Shown: positions 9,653 to 18,038 of the stretch, piece by piece
Layout of the letters: every line of letters begins with the position of its first letter
Numbering within the stretch: the stretch's first letter is position 1
Source of the DNA: AC-32 sp963765785
GTDB taxonomy: Bacteria; Actinomycetota; Thermoleophilia; Gaiellales; Gaiellaceae
Direction of reading: 5' to 3'
DNA length: 64,000 nt
Assembly (NCBI GenBank): GCA_963765785.1
Contig: CAVXXW010000018.1
Location: 62,001 to 126,000, forward strand
Program-made: the position numbers and the translations under genes
Notes under the pieces: generated by a model
What the model saw: only the letters and a program-made list of their open reading frames with translations
Databases searched by the model: none
What the model was told of the DNA's origin: nothing

Positions 9653-9670
9653 CGGCCCATTGTGCCTTCG

Positions 9671-10087
9671 CTACCCGTCGTCGACGCCGGCGTTCTCGGC
9701 CAGGCGGCCGAGCGCGACCTCGAGCAGCGCCGCCGCCACGTCGGGATTGGCGGCGACGAGGCTGCGGAAGCTTGCCCGATCGAGTGCGAGGCAGCGCAGC
9801 GGCGTCTCGGCGCGGACGCGCGCCGTGCGGATCGCGTCCGGTCGCATCAGGGCGAGCTCGCCGAAGAACTGGCCTGGGCCGAGCTCGACCTCGCCTCGCT
9901 TCGTCTCGACCACGGCCGTTCCCTCAACGACGAAGAACATCCCGGTGCCGGCCTGCCCGGGTTGGACGAGCAGCTGGCCCGCCGGCACCTCGACGTCGTT
10001 CGCCGCTTTGGCGATTGCGGCGAGCGCGTCGTCGTCGAGCCCGACGAAGAGCGACACGCGCCGCAGCGCCTCGACCGGAGCACTCAC
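9671..10087 (-). CDS. cyclic nucleotide-binding domain protein
   Basis: A 138-residue protein made up almost entirely of one Crp-type cNMP-binding beta roll. The segment VPAGQLLVQPGQAGTGMFFV opens the roll. GQFFGELALMRPDAIRTARV is the phosphate-binding cassette (GELA ... RTA). No helix-turn-helix follows, so it is not a transcription factor by itself. The start GTG 10087 overlaps the ybaB stop by one base (TAGTG). It may act as a small sensor or subunit. Two class III cyclases occur elsewhere in the window, so cAMP or cGMP is a plausible ligand. Confidence 0.82.
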   Translation of the reverse strand: MSAPVEALRRVSLFVGLDDDALAAIAKAANDVEVPAGQLLVQPGQAGTGMFFVVEGTAVVETKRGEVELGPGQFFGELALMRPDAIRTARVRAETPLRCLALDRASFRSLVAANPDVAAALLEVALGRLAENAGVDDG

Positions 10088-10407
10088 TACAGCCCCGGCA
10101 GCCCGAGCCCGTGCAGCCCGCCGAGCGCGGGGCCGAGCTTCGACTCGACCAGGCTCTGCGAGGACCGCAGCGCCTCGTTGACGGCGGCCGTGACCATGTC
10201 CGCGAGCATCTCCGGGTCGTCGGGATCGATCGCCTTCGGGTCGATCACGATCTCCTTGATCTCCCCGGCGCCGGTCGCGGTGACGGTGACCATCCCGCCG
10301 CCGGCGGTCGCCTGCACGGTCTCGTTCTTCAGGTCCTCCTGGGCTTGCTGCATCTGCGCCTGCATCTGCTGCACCTGCTCCATCATCTTGTTCATGTCGA
10401 ATGCCAT
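10087..10407 (-). CDS. ebfC: YbaB/EbfC family nucleoid-associated protein
   Basis: A small DNA-binding protein of 106 residues. It begins with the typical methionine- and glutamine-rich helix (NKMMEQVQQMQAQMQQAQED). TVQATAGGGMVTVTATGAGE and IKEIVIDPKAIDPDD then match the YbaB core. The protein forms dimers that bind DNA and commonly lies between dnaX and recR, as here. The C-terminus is glycine- and leucine-rich (LGGLHGLGLPGL). The start ATG 10407 has a GGAGGATC ribosome binding site upstream. Confidence 0.94.
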   Translation of the reverse strand: MAFDMNKMMEQVQQMQAQMQQAQEDLKNETVQATAGGGMVTVTATGAGEIKEIVIDPKAIDPDDPEMLADMVTAAVNEALRSSQSLVESKLGPALGGLHGLGLPGL

Positions 10408-10503
10408 TGGCCGATCCTCCGGACTCGAATGTGTCGACCGGTCATTTCAGACGGCCGCACGGGCCAAGCCCATACGGCCTGAGTCGACAGCGCAAGCGCC
10501 GTC

Positions 10504-12090
10504 TCACTCTGGTTCCACCTCGCGGGCGTCGAAGGTTCCCTTCATCAGCTCGATGATGTCCTCTTCACTCACCGGCTCGTCCGGCTCGGCCTCGACCTCA
10601 CCGCCGTTCTCGCCCACCTCGAACTCGAGCGCGAGCCGCCGCCCCGTGACCTCGTAGAGCGCGTCGGCGAGGAGGGTCGCGTTCTTCGGCTCTTCGGCGA
10701 GCTGCCGGTGGAACGAGGCCTCGCGCGGGAACTCGACCGTGAGCGTGTCGCCCGCCAGGCCCTTCGGGTGCGCCTCGCGCAGCACCGACGCGGTCGGGAT
10801 CGACTTCTCCTCGACGGCCGGCAGGATCGTCCGCTGCCACGCCTCCTGGAGCTGCTCGAGGTCGACGTCGGGAGGTGCGGCGACCGGCTGCTCGCGCTTC
10901 GGCTCCCGAGCGACCTCCGTGGCGGGCACCGGAGCCGGCGCCGCCTCGGCGGCCGGACGAGACTCGAGCTGCTCGAGCCGGTAGGCGACCGACTCGCGCG
11001 AGAGATCCGCCGCCGGGCGCGTCACCTTCACGAGCGCGAGCTCGAGCGGTAGTCGCGGGTCGCCGCCCTGGCGCATGTCCTCGACGGCGACGGCGAGCAG
11101 GTCGCAGAGCCGGAGGACGGTCGCTTCGCCGAGCTGGTTCGCCTGCTCCCGCAGCCGCTCGCGTGTCTCCTCGGTCACCGGCAGCGACTCGGGCACCTCG
11201 CCGAGGTGCTGGACGAGCAGCAGGTGGCGCAGGTGCTCGAGCAGGTCGGCCACGAGCCGCCCGAGGTCCTGGCCCTGCTCGGAGAGCTCCTCGATGAACG
11301 TGAGCGCGCCGGCCGTGTCGTGGTCGACGATCAGGTCGCAGAGCCGGAAGAGCGCCTCCTCCTCGACGGCGCCAAGGAGCTGGAGCACCGCCTGCACCGT
11401 GATCTCGTTCTCGGTCGCCGCCGCCAGCTGGTCGAGGGTCGAGACCGCGTCGCGGTACGCGCCCCGCGCCGCGCGGGCGATCAGCGAGAGCGCCGCGTCG
11501 GGCGCCTCGATGCCCTCGCCGTCGGCCACCCGCCGCAGCACCTGCACGAGCTCGGGCAGGCGCGGCCGCGAGAAAGCGAACGTCTGGCAGCGCGAGCGGA
11601 CGGTCGGGAGCATCTTCCCGAGGTCGGTCGTGCAGAAGACGAAGACGAGGTGCGGCGGCGGCTCCTCGATCAGCTTCAGCAGCGCGTTGAAGGCGGCGTC
11701 CGTGAGCTGGTGCGCCTCGTCGAGGATGTAGACCTTGTACCGGCCCTCGACCGGCTGCAGGACGACGCGCTCGCGGATCTCGCGGATGTCGTCGATCCCT
11801 CGCTGCGAGGCGGCGTCCATCTCGATCACGTCGAGCGAGGTGCCGTCTGCGATCGCGCGGCAGGCGTGGCACGTCTTGTCGGGCGTCGGCGTGGGGCCGT
11901 GCTCGCAGTTCAGTGCCTTCGCGAGGATGCGCGCGAGCGAGGTCTTGCCCGTCCCGCGCGGGCCTGCGAACAGGTACGCCTGGCGGATCTGGCCGTGCGC
12001 GATCGCGTTCTTCAGCGTCCGCGTCACCGCCTCCTGGCCCACTACTTCGTCGAAGTCCTGGGGGCGGTACTTGCGGTAGAGGGCAGCCAC
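10504..12090 (-). CDS. dnaX: DNA polymerase III subunit gamma/tau
   Basis: The clamp-loader ATPase of the replicative polymerase. The 528-residue protein starts MAALYRKYRPQDFDEVVGQ. It has Walker A (GPRGTGKTS), a four-Cys zinc module (CEHGPTPTPDKTCHACRAI), Walker B (VYILDEAHQLT), sensor 1 (FCTTDLGKMLPTVRSRCQTF) and a sensor 2 region. The C-terminal 150 residues are acidic and alanine/proline-rich, as in tau extensions. It heads the minus-strand group running to asd. About 96 bases separate it from ebfC. Confidence 0.97.
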   Translation of the reverse strand: MAALYRKYRPQDFDEVVGQEAVTRTLKNAIAHGQIRQAYLFAGPRGTGKTSLARILAKALNCEHGPTPTPDKTCHACRAIADGTSLDVIEMDAASQRGIDDIREIRERVVLQPVEGRYKVYILDEAHQLTDAAFNALLKLIEEPPPHLVFVFCTTDLGKMLPTVRSRCQTFAFSRPRLPELVQVLRRVADGEGIEAPDAALSLIARAARGAYRDAVSTLDQLAAATENEITVQAVLQLLGAVEEEALFRLCDLIVDHDTAGALTFIEELSEQGQDLGRLVADLLEHLRHLLLVQHLGEVPESLPVTEETRERLREQANQLGEATVLRLCDLLAVAVEDMRQGGDPRLPLELALVKVTRPAADLSRESVAYRLEQLESRPAAEAAPAPVPATEVAREPKREQPVAAPPDVDLEQLQEAWQRTILPAVEEKSIPTASVLREAHPKGLAGDTLTVEFPREASFHRQLAEEPKNATLLADALYEVTGRRLALEFEVGENGGEVEAEPDEPVSEEDIIELMKGTFDAREVEPE

Positions 12091-12134
12091 GTGACGACTC
12101 TACCGAAGGGTGCGCCGGCCGACGGCTCGCGCGG

Positions 12135-12365
12135 CTATGCGGCCCGGGCGCCGCCGCAGTAGGCGTACGGGTGGTTGAACGCGTCGAGTGCCCGCGCGCC
12201 GTCGACCTCCACCTCGAACGCCTCGCCGGTGCGTTCGTCGAGCACGAACAGCGTCACCGCCGAGGTGGTGTCGCACCAGTAGAGGACGACCTCGATCCCG
12301 GCGGAGCGCCTCCGGCTCAGCTCTCGCTTCGTCGGCCAGGCCTCGATGTCTCCGCGCCGCTCCAA
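12135..12365 (-). CDS. small conserved-type hypothetical protein
   Basis: A 76-residue protein. It begins MERRGDIEAWPTKRELSRR, then forms alternating strands (GIEVVLYWCDTTSAVTLFVLDERTGEAFEVEVDG) and ends with ALDAFNHPYAYCGG. The composition and the beta-rich core look like a genuine small cytoplasmic protein rather than a chance frame. It lies 44 bases upstream of dnaX on the same strand and could be transcribed with it. Function unknown; no catalytic motif is seen. Confidence 0.65.
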   Translation of the reverse strand: MERRGDIEAWPTKRELSRRRSAGIEVVLYWCDTTSAVTLFVLDERTGEAFEVEVDGARALDAFNHPYAYCGGARAA

Positions 12366-12573
12366 CTCACGCCTCCAACCGTTCGGGATCGGGCGTTGCT
12401 CACGCTAGTTCACCGCGCGCTAAGTGCGGATTAAGCCTCGGCAACAGTTTTGTAAGGAGCCCCGGGCCGGGCACACCGCACGCCTGAGAGGGATTCCTTA
12501 GCGCTGCTTCCTCCCGGATCTGACGCGGTTCGGAAGCTCCCACCGCACGGGGCCCGACCCGAGATCGGCGATG

Positions 12574-15366
12574 CTAGCGGGAGTGGGCGCGCGGCCGCGG
12601 CGGCGTCGCCACGCGGCGCAGGACGTGAATCGTCGGGAGGCGCAGCCGCGGGACGACAGGCGAGGGGTTGGTCGAGGCGATGGCCGAGCCCATCTGGTTC
12701 GTCGCCGTGACCCGCGCCTCGATCCGCGAGCCGATGTCGGCGGCGCTCACCCGGTAGTGCGCGCCGCTCGCGCCGGCGACGACCTCGCAGCGCTCGAGCG
12801 TGCTGGAGCAGCGGAGCCAGGCGAACGCGAAGGCGATCGGCGAGCTGCCGCTCCAGCCGCCGGTGTCGGCCGCCAGCAGGCCGCCGACCTTCGCGGCACC
12901 GGAGAGCGATGGCGCGTGGATCGAGAGCGGCGGTAGCACCGGCGGCGGCGGAGGCGACGACGCGGTGGTCGCGTAGGTCGCGGTGTAGGTGGCGTCGGCG
13001 GCGGGTGCTGTGAGGTTGTGCGTCGCGGCGCCGCCGTCCGACCACGACGAGAAGGCGTAGGACATGCCGCCGAGCTGCTGGGTTGCCGGGGCGCTGACCG
13101 AGCTCGCGGAGTTGACGATCACGGTGCGCGTGAACGGCGCGGTGTCGTTGCTGCTGCCGACGACCAGCGACAACCCGGCGGGGGTCGTGCGGAACGTGAG
13201 GTCGACCGTCTTCGGGTCGAGCGTCACGCTCGTCGTCCCGGTCGCGCCTGCCGAGTCGGTCGCGGTCAGGATCAGCTCGAGGTGTGACGGGTAGTCGTGG
13301 TCGGGCGCGTTCAGCGTGCCGCTGGAGACGCCGTTCCACTGCTGCACGTCGTGCACGTGGCAGCCCTGGCTGGTGCAGTGGTGGATCTGAAGCGTCCAGG
13401 AGAGCCGCGAGGCCGGCAGCGCCCCGTCCTCGGCGTCGGTCGCGTGGCCGGAGAACGCGATCGGGTCGCCGGCGGCGTAGGTCAGGGTCGGCAGAGGCGT
13501 GTCGATCGCCGGCGCCGGCGGTGTGTTCGCGTTGCCGGACTGTGCCCAGCTCAGCTGCGCGACCGCCTGGCCGGTGTTCTCGAAGTAGTCCACCTCGACC
13601 GTGTGGACGCCTGCGGTCAGCTGCACGGTCGCCTGCTGCGTCGTCGCCGATTGAAGTTTCCAGTCGTCGATGCGGAGCACGCCGTCGACGTAGACGCGGA
13701 TCCCGTCGTCGGCGGTCGAGGTGAAGGTGTACGTCCCGGCTGCGAAGGTGAAGCGGCCGGTCCAACGGACCGAGAAGTCGTCGCTGGTCACGCCGGGCGC
13801 CGGAGAGCCGGTACCCCAGTTGTTGTTGATCGCTCCTTCGCACCGGGTCAGCACCGGCGGGCCGGAGAGGTCGACGCTGTTGTGGTACTCGGCGAGGAAG
13901 GTGCCGTCGGCGCAGCTGCCAGAGGGGCTGTACGAGATCCGGTGGATCGTCCCGCCGTCGAAGTCGACGTAGTAGAGGTCGCCGTTCGGGCCGGACTGGA
14001 CATCCACCGGGTTCGCTGCGTTGCTTTCGAGCACCTGCACCTGCGCCGGGTCCGGCTGGCCGTTCGCGCCGAGCGGCATCGTCCAGAGGCACTCGCGCGA
14101 GTGGTCGCCGAAGACGAGCGCGCCGTGGTAGGGCGCGGGGTAGCTCGTCCCGCTGTAGAAGCCGATCGCGCTGACGACCGAGCCCTGCGTCGTCGGGCAG
14201 CCGTCGCCGCTCTCGACGTCGTCGCCGTGGTTGTACGTGTAGTACGGCGGCGCCGCGGTCCCAGTCGAGTAGAGCTTGGTGCAGATGTCGAGCCCGGCGC
14301 TCTGGTAGCCCGGCTGCGGCCGGGCGCCCTCGTAGCACGGCCAGCCGTAGTCCTGGACGGCGGCGGGCGGCGTCGGGATGCGGTTGATCTCCTCCCAGTC
14401 GTTCCAGCCGACGTCGCCGAGCCAGAGCTCGCTCGTGCCGGGGCGGAACGCGAACCGGAACGGGTTGCGGAAGCCGTACGCCACGATCCGCCGCAGGTTC
14501 GGGTCGGCGGCGCCCGCGTCCGGGTTGTCGCCGGCCGCGTTGCCGGTCGTCGGGTCGAGGCGCAGTAGCGAGCCGTTCAGGACGGCCGGACCGTGCGCGT
14601 GGTTCGGGCTCTGCGCGCGCAGGGCGCCGCCCTCGGCGGTCGGCGGCGTCAGCGCCCCGCCGGGCGGGTCGGCGCACGGGTTCCCGTTCTGGCCGTAGTC
14701 GGCGAACGTGAAGCTCGCACCCTCACCGGCGCTGAGGTAGAGCTTCCCGTCCGGCCCGAAGGCGAGGTCGCCGATCGAGTGGCTCGGGAACTGCTGGCAC
14801 CACTGGTCTTTGATCAGCACCAGCGGCGAGCCGACCTCCTGGTCGCTCGGCGAGACCTGGATCCGCACGAGCCTGCCGCTGACGACGCAGCCGTCCGTGT
14901 TCGGCCCGGGCGGAGTGGGGCAGGCGTCGTTCCAGACCGGCGCCGTGCCGCCCGGCGGCGCGTCGTACGTGTAGAGGAGGTAGACGTAGGGCGTCGCGGG
15001 GAAGCTCGGGTCGAGCGCGAGCCCGAGCAGACCGCGGTCCCAGTAGTCGTCGACCTCGGTGCCGAGATCGGCGACGATCGTCGGCGAGGGGTCGGAGAGG
15101 CCGTCGAAGACCTCGAGCCGGCCGCCCTTCTCGATCACAAAGACGCGCCCGTCGGAGGCGAAGCGGATCGCCGTCGGGTGGTTCAGGCCGGAGAACGCGA
15201 CCGTGTCGGAGAAGCCCGTCGGCAGTGTCGGCGCCGTGGCGGCCGCGGCCGGCGCAGGATCGCCGAGGAACGGTTGTGCCGGCGGCGCCGGCGAGCTCGA
15301 CGCGCGTCCGGGCGCGACCATGACGACGGCACTCACGAGCACGACCCCGAACCAGTTCGACCGCAT
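12574..15366 (-). CDS. secreted PQQ-dependent sugar dehydrogenase-like protein with PA14 domain
   Basis: A 930-residue exported protein. The signal peptide is MRSNWFGVVLVSAVVMVAPG. Residues about 45-490 form a glucose/sorbosone dehydrogenase beta-propeller: GLNHPTAIRFASDGRVFVIE, RGLLGLALDPSFPATPYVYL, IGDLAFGPDGKLYLSAGEG, and NPFRFAFRPGTSELWLGDVG. A PA14 domain follows (FTFAAGTYTFTSTADDGIRV, then DYFENTGQAVAQLSWAQ). After it come Ig-like repeats and a C-terminal Ig-like domain with two cysteines. PA14 modules usually bind carbohydrate, so the enzyme may be targeted to glycans. It starts at ATG 15366 and is monocistronic. Confidence 0.88.
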   Translation of the reverse strand: MRSNWFGVVLVSAVVMVAPGRASSSPAPPAQPFLGDPAPAAAATAPTLPTGFSDTVAFSGLNHPTAIRFASDGRVFVIEKGGRLEVFDGLSDPSPTIVADLGTEVDDYWDRGLLGLALDPSFPATPYVYLLYTYDAPPGGTAPVWNDACPTPPGPNTDGCVVSGRLVRIQVSPSDQEVGSPLVLIKDQWCQQFPSHSIGDLAFGPDGKLYLSAGEGASFTFADYGQNGNPCADPPGGALTPPTAEGGALRAQSPNHAHGPAVLNGSLLRLDPTTGNAAGDNPDAGAADPNLRRIVAYGFRNPFRFAFRPGTSELWLGDVGWNDWEEINRIPTPPAAVQDYGWPCYEGARPQPGYQSAGLDICTKLYSTGTAAPPYYTYNHGDDVESGDGCPTTQGSVVSAIGFYSGTSYPAPYHGALVFGDHSRECLWTMPLGANGQPDPAQVQVLESNAANPVDVQSGPNGDLYYVDFDGGTIHRISYSPSGSCADGTFLAEYHNSVDLSGPPVLTRCEGAINNNWGTGSPAPGVTSDDFSVRWTGRFTFAAGTYTFTSTADDGIRVYVDGVLRIDDWKLQSATTQQATVQLTAGVHTVEVDYFENTGQAVAQLSWAQSGNANTPPAPAIDTPLPTLTYAAGDPIAFSGHATDAEDGALPASRLSWTLQIHHCTSQGCHVHDVQQWNGVSSGTLNAPDHDYPSHLELILTATDSAGATGTTSVTLDPKTVDLTFRTTPAGLSLVVGSSNDTAPFTRTVIVNSASSVSAPATQQLGGMSYAFSSWSDGGAATHNLTAPAADATYTATYATTASSPPPPPVLPPLSIHAPSLSGAAKVGGLLAADTGGWSGSSPIAFAFAWLRCSSTLERCEVVAGASGAHYRVSAADIGSRIEARVTATNQMGSAIASTNPSPVVPRLRLPTIHVLRRVATPPRPRAHSR

Positions 15367-15485
15367 TCCCCCTAGCTCCCGAAACCTGCCCTCGATTGCA
15401 GAATCGCCGCAGTGGGCTGACCGGGCGGCACGCAGCTCGCAGCGAGAGGAACGTACCGGGTCCGGCGGTATCCTGCGAGGGCTGA

Positions 15486-15557
15486 GGGCGTGTAGCTCAG
15501 CGGGAGAGCGCCCGCTTCACACGCGGGAGGTCACTGGTTCGATCCCAGTCACGCCCA
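15486..15557 (+). tRNA. tRNA-Val (anticodon CAC)
   Basis: A 72-base cloverleaf. The acceptor stem GGGCGTG pairs with CACGCCC, with A as discriminator. The D arm is GCTC/GAGC. The anticodon stem CCCGC/GCGGG closes a loop TTCACAC with anticodon CAC. The T arm is ACTGG-TTCGATC-CCAGT. No CCA is encoded. Confidence 0.97.
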
Positions 15558-15663
15558 TCGGAACACCCGCCGCGCTCGATCGCCGGGGCCGCTCGCTCTC
15601 CCGGTTGCGTGCCTGCTCGTGGCGCAGACCACAAGTGCATCGCACGCCGAACGTCTAGTCGAA

Positions 15664-15688
15664 GGGCAGCCCGGCGGCTGGGTTGCCC
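15664..15688 (+). terminator. possible hairpin terminator downstream of tRNA-Val
   Basis: GGGCAGCCC (15664-15672) and GGGTTGCCC (15680-15688) pair with one G-U. There is no T tract after it, so the terminator role is inferred only from position in the 208-base gap between tRNA-Val and the CYTH gene. The rest of this gap shows only the GGAGG ribosome binding site ahead of 15766. Confidence 0.35.
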
Positions 15689-15765
15689 CCGCGTCACCCT
15701 CCCTGGGCGATGCACTTCCAGGCCTGGTGTGAGAGCCTGAACGAGAGCTCACCAAGGAGGAGTCC

Positions 15766-16533
15766 ATGCCTGCGACCACCCTGCCCGACGAGGAGCTCGG
15801 GCAACTGCTGGACCTGATCAAGGACTCGGACGCCGTCGAGCTGAAGCTGACCGTCCCGGAAGAGCAACAGCGCTCGACCGTCGTAGCGCTCGGCTTGGAT
15901 CCGCTCGAGGCCCAGATCCGCCAGGTCTTCTTCTTCGACACGCCCGACCTCGCGCTCGACAAGGCCGGCGTCGTCGTCCGTGCGCGCCGGATCCAGGGCA
16001 AGGGCGACGACTCGGTCGTCAAGCTGCGGCCGGTCGTGCCTGCCGAGCTACCCGCCGAGCTGCGGCAGTCGGAGAACTTCAAGGTCGAGGTCGACGCCAT
16101 GCCCGGCGGCTTCGTCTGCTCCGGCTCGTTGAAGTACGCCTTCGGCCCGAAGGAGGTCAGGCGCACGATCGCCGGCAAGCAGCCGCTGCGGAAACTGTTC
16201 TCGAAGGAGCAGCAGCGCTTCTACGCGGCGCATGCGCCGGAGGGGCTCGCGCTCGACGATCTCTCGATCCTCGGGCCGATCTTCGTGCTGAAGCTGCGGT
16301 TCACGCCGACCGGGCTCGACCGCACGCTCGTCGCGGAGCTCTGGCTCTACCCCGACGGCTCGCGCGTGGTGGAGCTTTCGACGCGCTGCGCGCCGGGGGA
16401 GGCCTTCCAGGTCGCGGCGGAGGCCCGCGCCCACCTCGCGCAGGCCGGCGTCGACCTCTCGGGCGAGCAACAGACGAAGACGCGCAAGGCGCTGAAGTTC
16501 TTCGCGAAGGCGCTCGACGGCGCGCCTGAGTGA
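15766..16533 (+). CDS. CYTH-like domain protein
   Basis: A 255-residue protein with an early VELKLTV motif and an array of charged strands (DLALDKAGVVVRARR, DSVVKLRPV, NFKVEVDAMPGG, VLKLRFTP, LVAELWLYPDG). This fits the CYTH/triphosphate-tunnel fold that binds inorganic or organic polyphosphates with Lys and Arg residues. It starts at ATG 15766 after a strong AAGGAGGAG site. The 3' end overlaps the next gene by four bases. Next are a CYTH-Ppx fusion and Ppk1, so a role in polyphosphate sensing or hydrolysis is likely by context. The specific reaction is not known. Confidence 0.72.
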   Translation: MPATTLPDEELGQLLDLIKDSDAVELKLTVPEEQQRSTVVALGLDPLEAQIRQVFFFDTPDLALDKAGVVVRARRIQGKGDDSVVKLRPVVPAELPAELRQSENFKVEVDAMPGGFVCSGSLKYAFGPKEVRRTIAGKQPLRKLFSKEQQRFYAAHAPEGLALDDLSILGPIFVLKLRFTPTGLDRTLVAELWLYPDGSRVVELSTRCAPGEAFQVAAEARAHLAQAGVDLSGEQQTKTRKALKFFAKALDGAPE

Positions 16534-18038
16534 GCTCGCAACCGGCTCGGGCCGGCGCGCCCGCAGCGCCGGCGCCGACTGTCCCACGCTGGGAGTGGCG
16601 GCGGTTCGGCGTCACCCCTGAGCGGTTCGCCGAGCTCGAGCCGGAGAGCGTGCAGGAGAGCGACGAGCTGTATCTGCTCTCGCCTGTCAGCGACGCGTCC
16701 GTGAAGGTGCGCGACGAGCTGATGGACGTGAAGCAACTCCAGCACGTCGACGAGCACGGGCTCGAGCAGTGGCTGCCGGTGCTGAAGGCGCAGTTCCCCC
16801 TTACGGCGGAGGACGTCTCCACGGTGCTCTCCGCGCTGAACGTGCAGGCGCCGAAGCTCGGACACGCCTCGTACACCTTCGACGAGCTGCGCGAGCTGAC
16901 CGGCGCCCGCGCCGTGGAGGTGCACAAGCTGCGGCGGCGCTACCGCCTCGCCGGCTGCGCCTCGGAGCTGACCGATCTCCAGGCCCGCTCTGACGCGGCC
17001 CGCACGGTCGCGGTCGAGTCCGAGGATCCCGAGCGTGTCGTCGACGCGGTGCGCTCGCTCGGCGTGCCGCTGCAGCCGAACACCTGCATGGCCCGGGGCC
17101 TGAAGGCGCTGGTCGGCCGGCGCTTCGCCGTCATCGACGTCGGCACCAACTCGGTCAAGTTCTACGTCGCCGATCGGGAGGACGACGGCGCCTGGTCGAC
17201 CGTCGTCGAGCGCTCGGAGGTGACTCGGCTCGGCGAAGGGCTCGACAAGACCGGCCGACTGGGCGCCGAGCCGGTCCGGCGAACGGTCGAGGCCATCGCC
17301 CGGATGGTCGAGGAGGCGCTCCGGCTCGGTGTGGCCGACATCGCCGCCGCCGGCACGGCCGGCCTCCGGATCGCGCCGAACCGTGACGGGCTCCTGGACG
17401 CGGTCCGCGAACGCACGGGTGTCAGGGTCGAGGTCGTCCCGGGCGAGGAGGAGGCCCGGCTCGCCTACGTGGCAACCAAGGCAGCGCTCGGCCTCCACGA
17501 CGAGCCCGTCGCAGACTTCGACACCGGCGGCGGCAGCTCGCAGTTCACCTTCGGGCACGGCGACCGCGTCGACGAGCAGTTCAGCGTCCCAGTCGGGGCG
17601 GTGCGCTTCACGGAGGAGTTCGGGCTCGACGCGCCCGTCGACGAGGCACGTCTCGCCGAGGCCCTCGATGCGATCGCGGCGGCGCTCGAGCCGCTCAACG
17701 GGCGGCCGGCGCCCGAGGCGCTCGTCGGCATGGGCGGCGCGGTCACGAACCTCGCGGCGGTCAAGCACGAGCTCGCCGAGTACGACCCAGCGGTCGTGCG
17801 CGGGACGGTGCTCGAGCGCGCCGAGGTCGAGCGGCAGATCGAGCTCTACCGCACGCGCACGTCGGACGAGCGACGCGGCATCGTCGGGCTCCAGCCCAAG
17901 CGCGCGGAGGTGATCCTCGCCGGCGCGTGCATAGTGTTGACTGTGATGCGAAGGCTCGATGCACCCTCGCTGACGGTCAGCGACCGCGGGCTGCGGCACG
18001 GGCTGATGGCCGAGCGCTTCCGCAGGCCGGGCCGATGA
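16530..18038 (+). CDS. CYTH-like domain fused to Ppx/GppA exopolyphosphatase
   Basis: A 502-residue protein. Residues about 15-185 resemble a degenerate CYTH domain (WEWRRFGVTPERFAEL; DELYLLSPVSDASVKVRDEL; AVEVHKLRRRYRLAGCASEL). Residues 190-502 form a Ppx/GppA phosphatase with the actin-like phosphate-1 motif (FAVIDVGTNSVKFYVADRE), VVPGEEEARLAY, DFDTGGGSSQFTFG and VGMGGAVTNLAA. It would trim polyphosphate or pppGpp from the end. The fusion places a possible polyphosphate-binding module on the hydrolase. It starts at GTG 16530, overlapping the CYTH gene, and ends overlapping ppk by four bases, so the three genes look translationally coupled. Confidence 0.85.
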   Translation: MSSQPARAGAPAAPAPTVPRWEWRRFGVTPERFAELEPESVQESDELYLLSPVSDASVKVRDELMDVKQLQHVDEHGLEQWLPVLKAQFPLTAEDVSTVLSALNVQAPKLGHASYTFDELRELTGARAVEVHKLRRRYRLAGCASELTDLQARSDAARTVAVESEDPERVVDAVRSLGVPLQPNTCMARGLKALVGRRFAVIDVGTNSVKFYVADREDDGAWSTVVERSEVTRLGEGLDKTGRLGAEPVRRTVEAIARMVEEALRLGVADIAAAGTAGLRIAPNRDGLLDAVRERTGVRVEVVPGEEEARLAYVATKAALGLHDEPVADFDTGGGSSQFTFGHGDRVDEQFSVPVGAVRFTEEFGLDAPVDEARLAEALDAIAAALEPLNGRPAPEALVGMGGAVTNLAAVKHELAEYDPAVVRGTVLERAEVERQIELYRTRTSDERRGIVGLQPKRAEVILAGACIVLTVMRRLDAPSLTVSDRGLRHGLMAERFRRPGR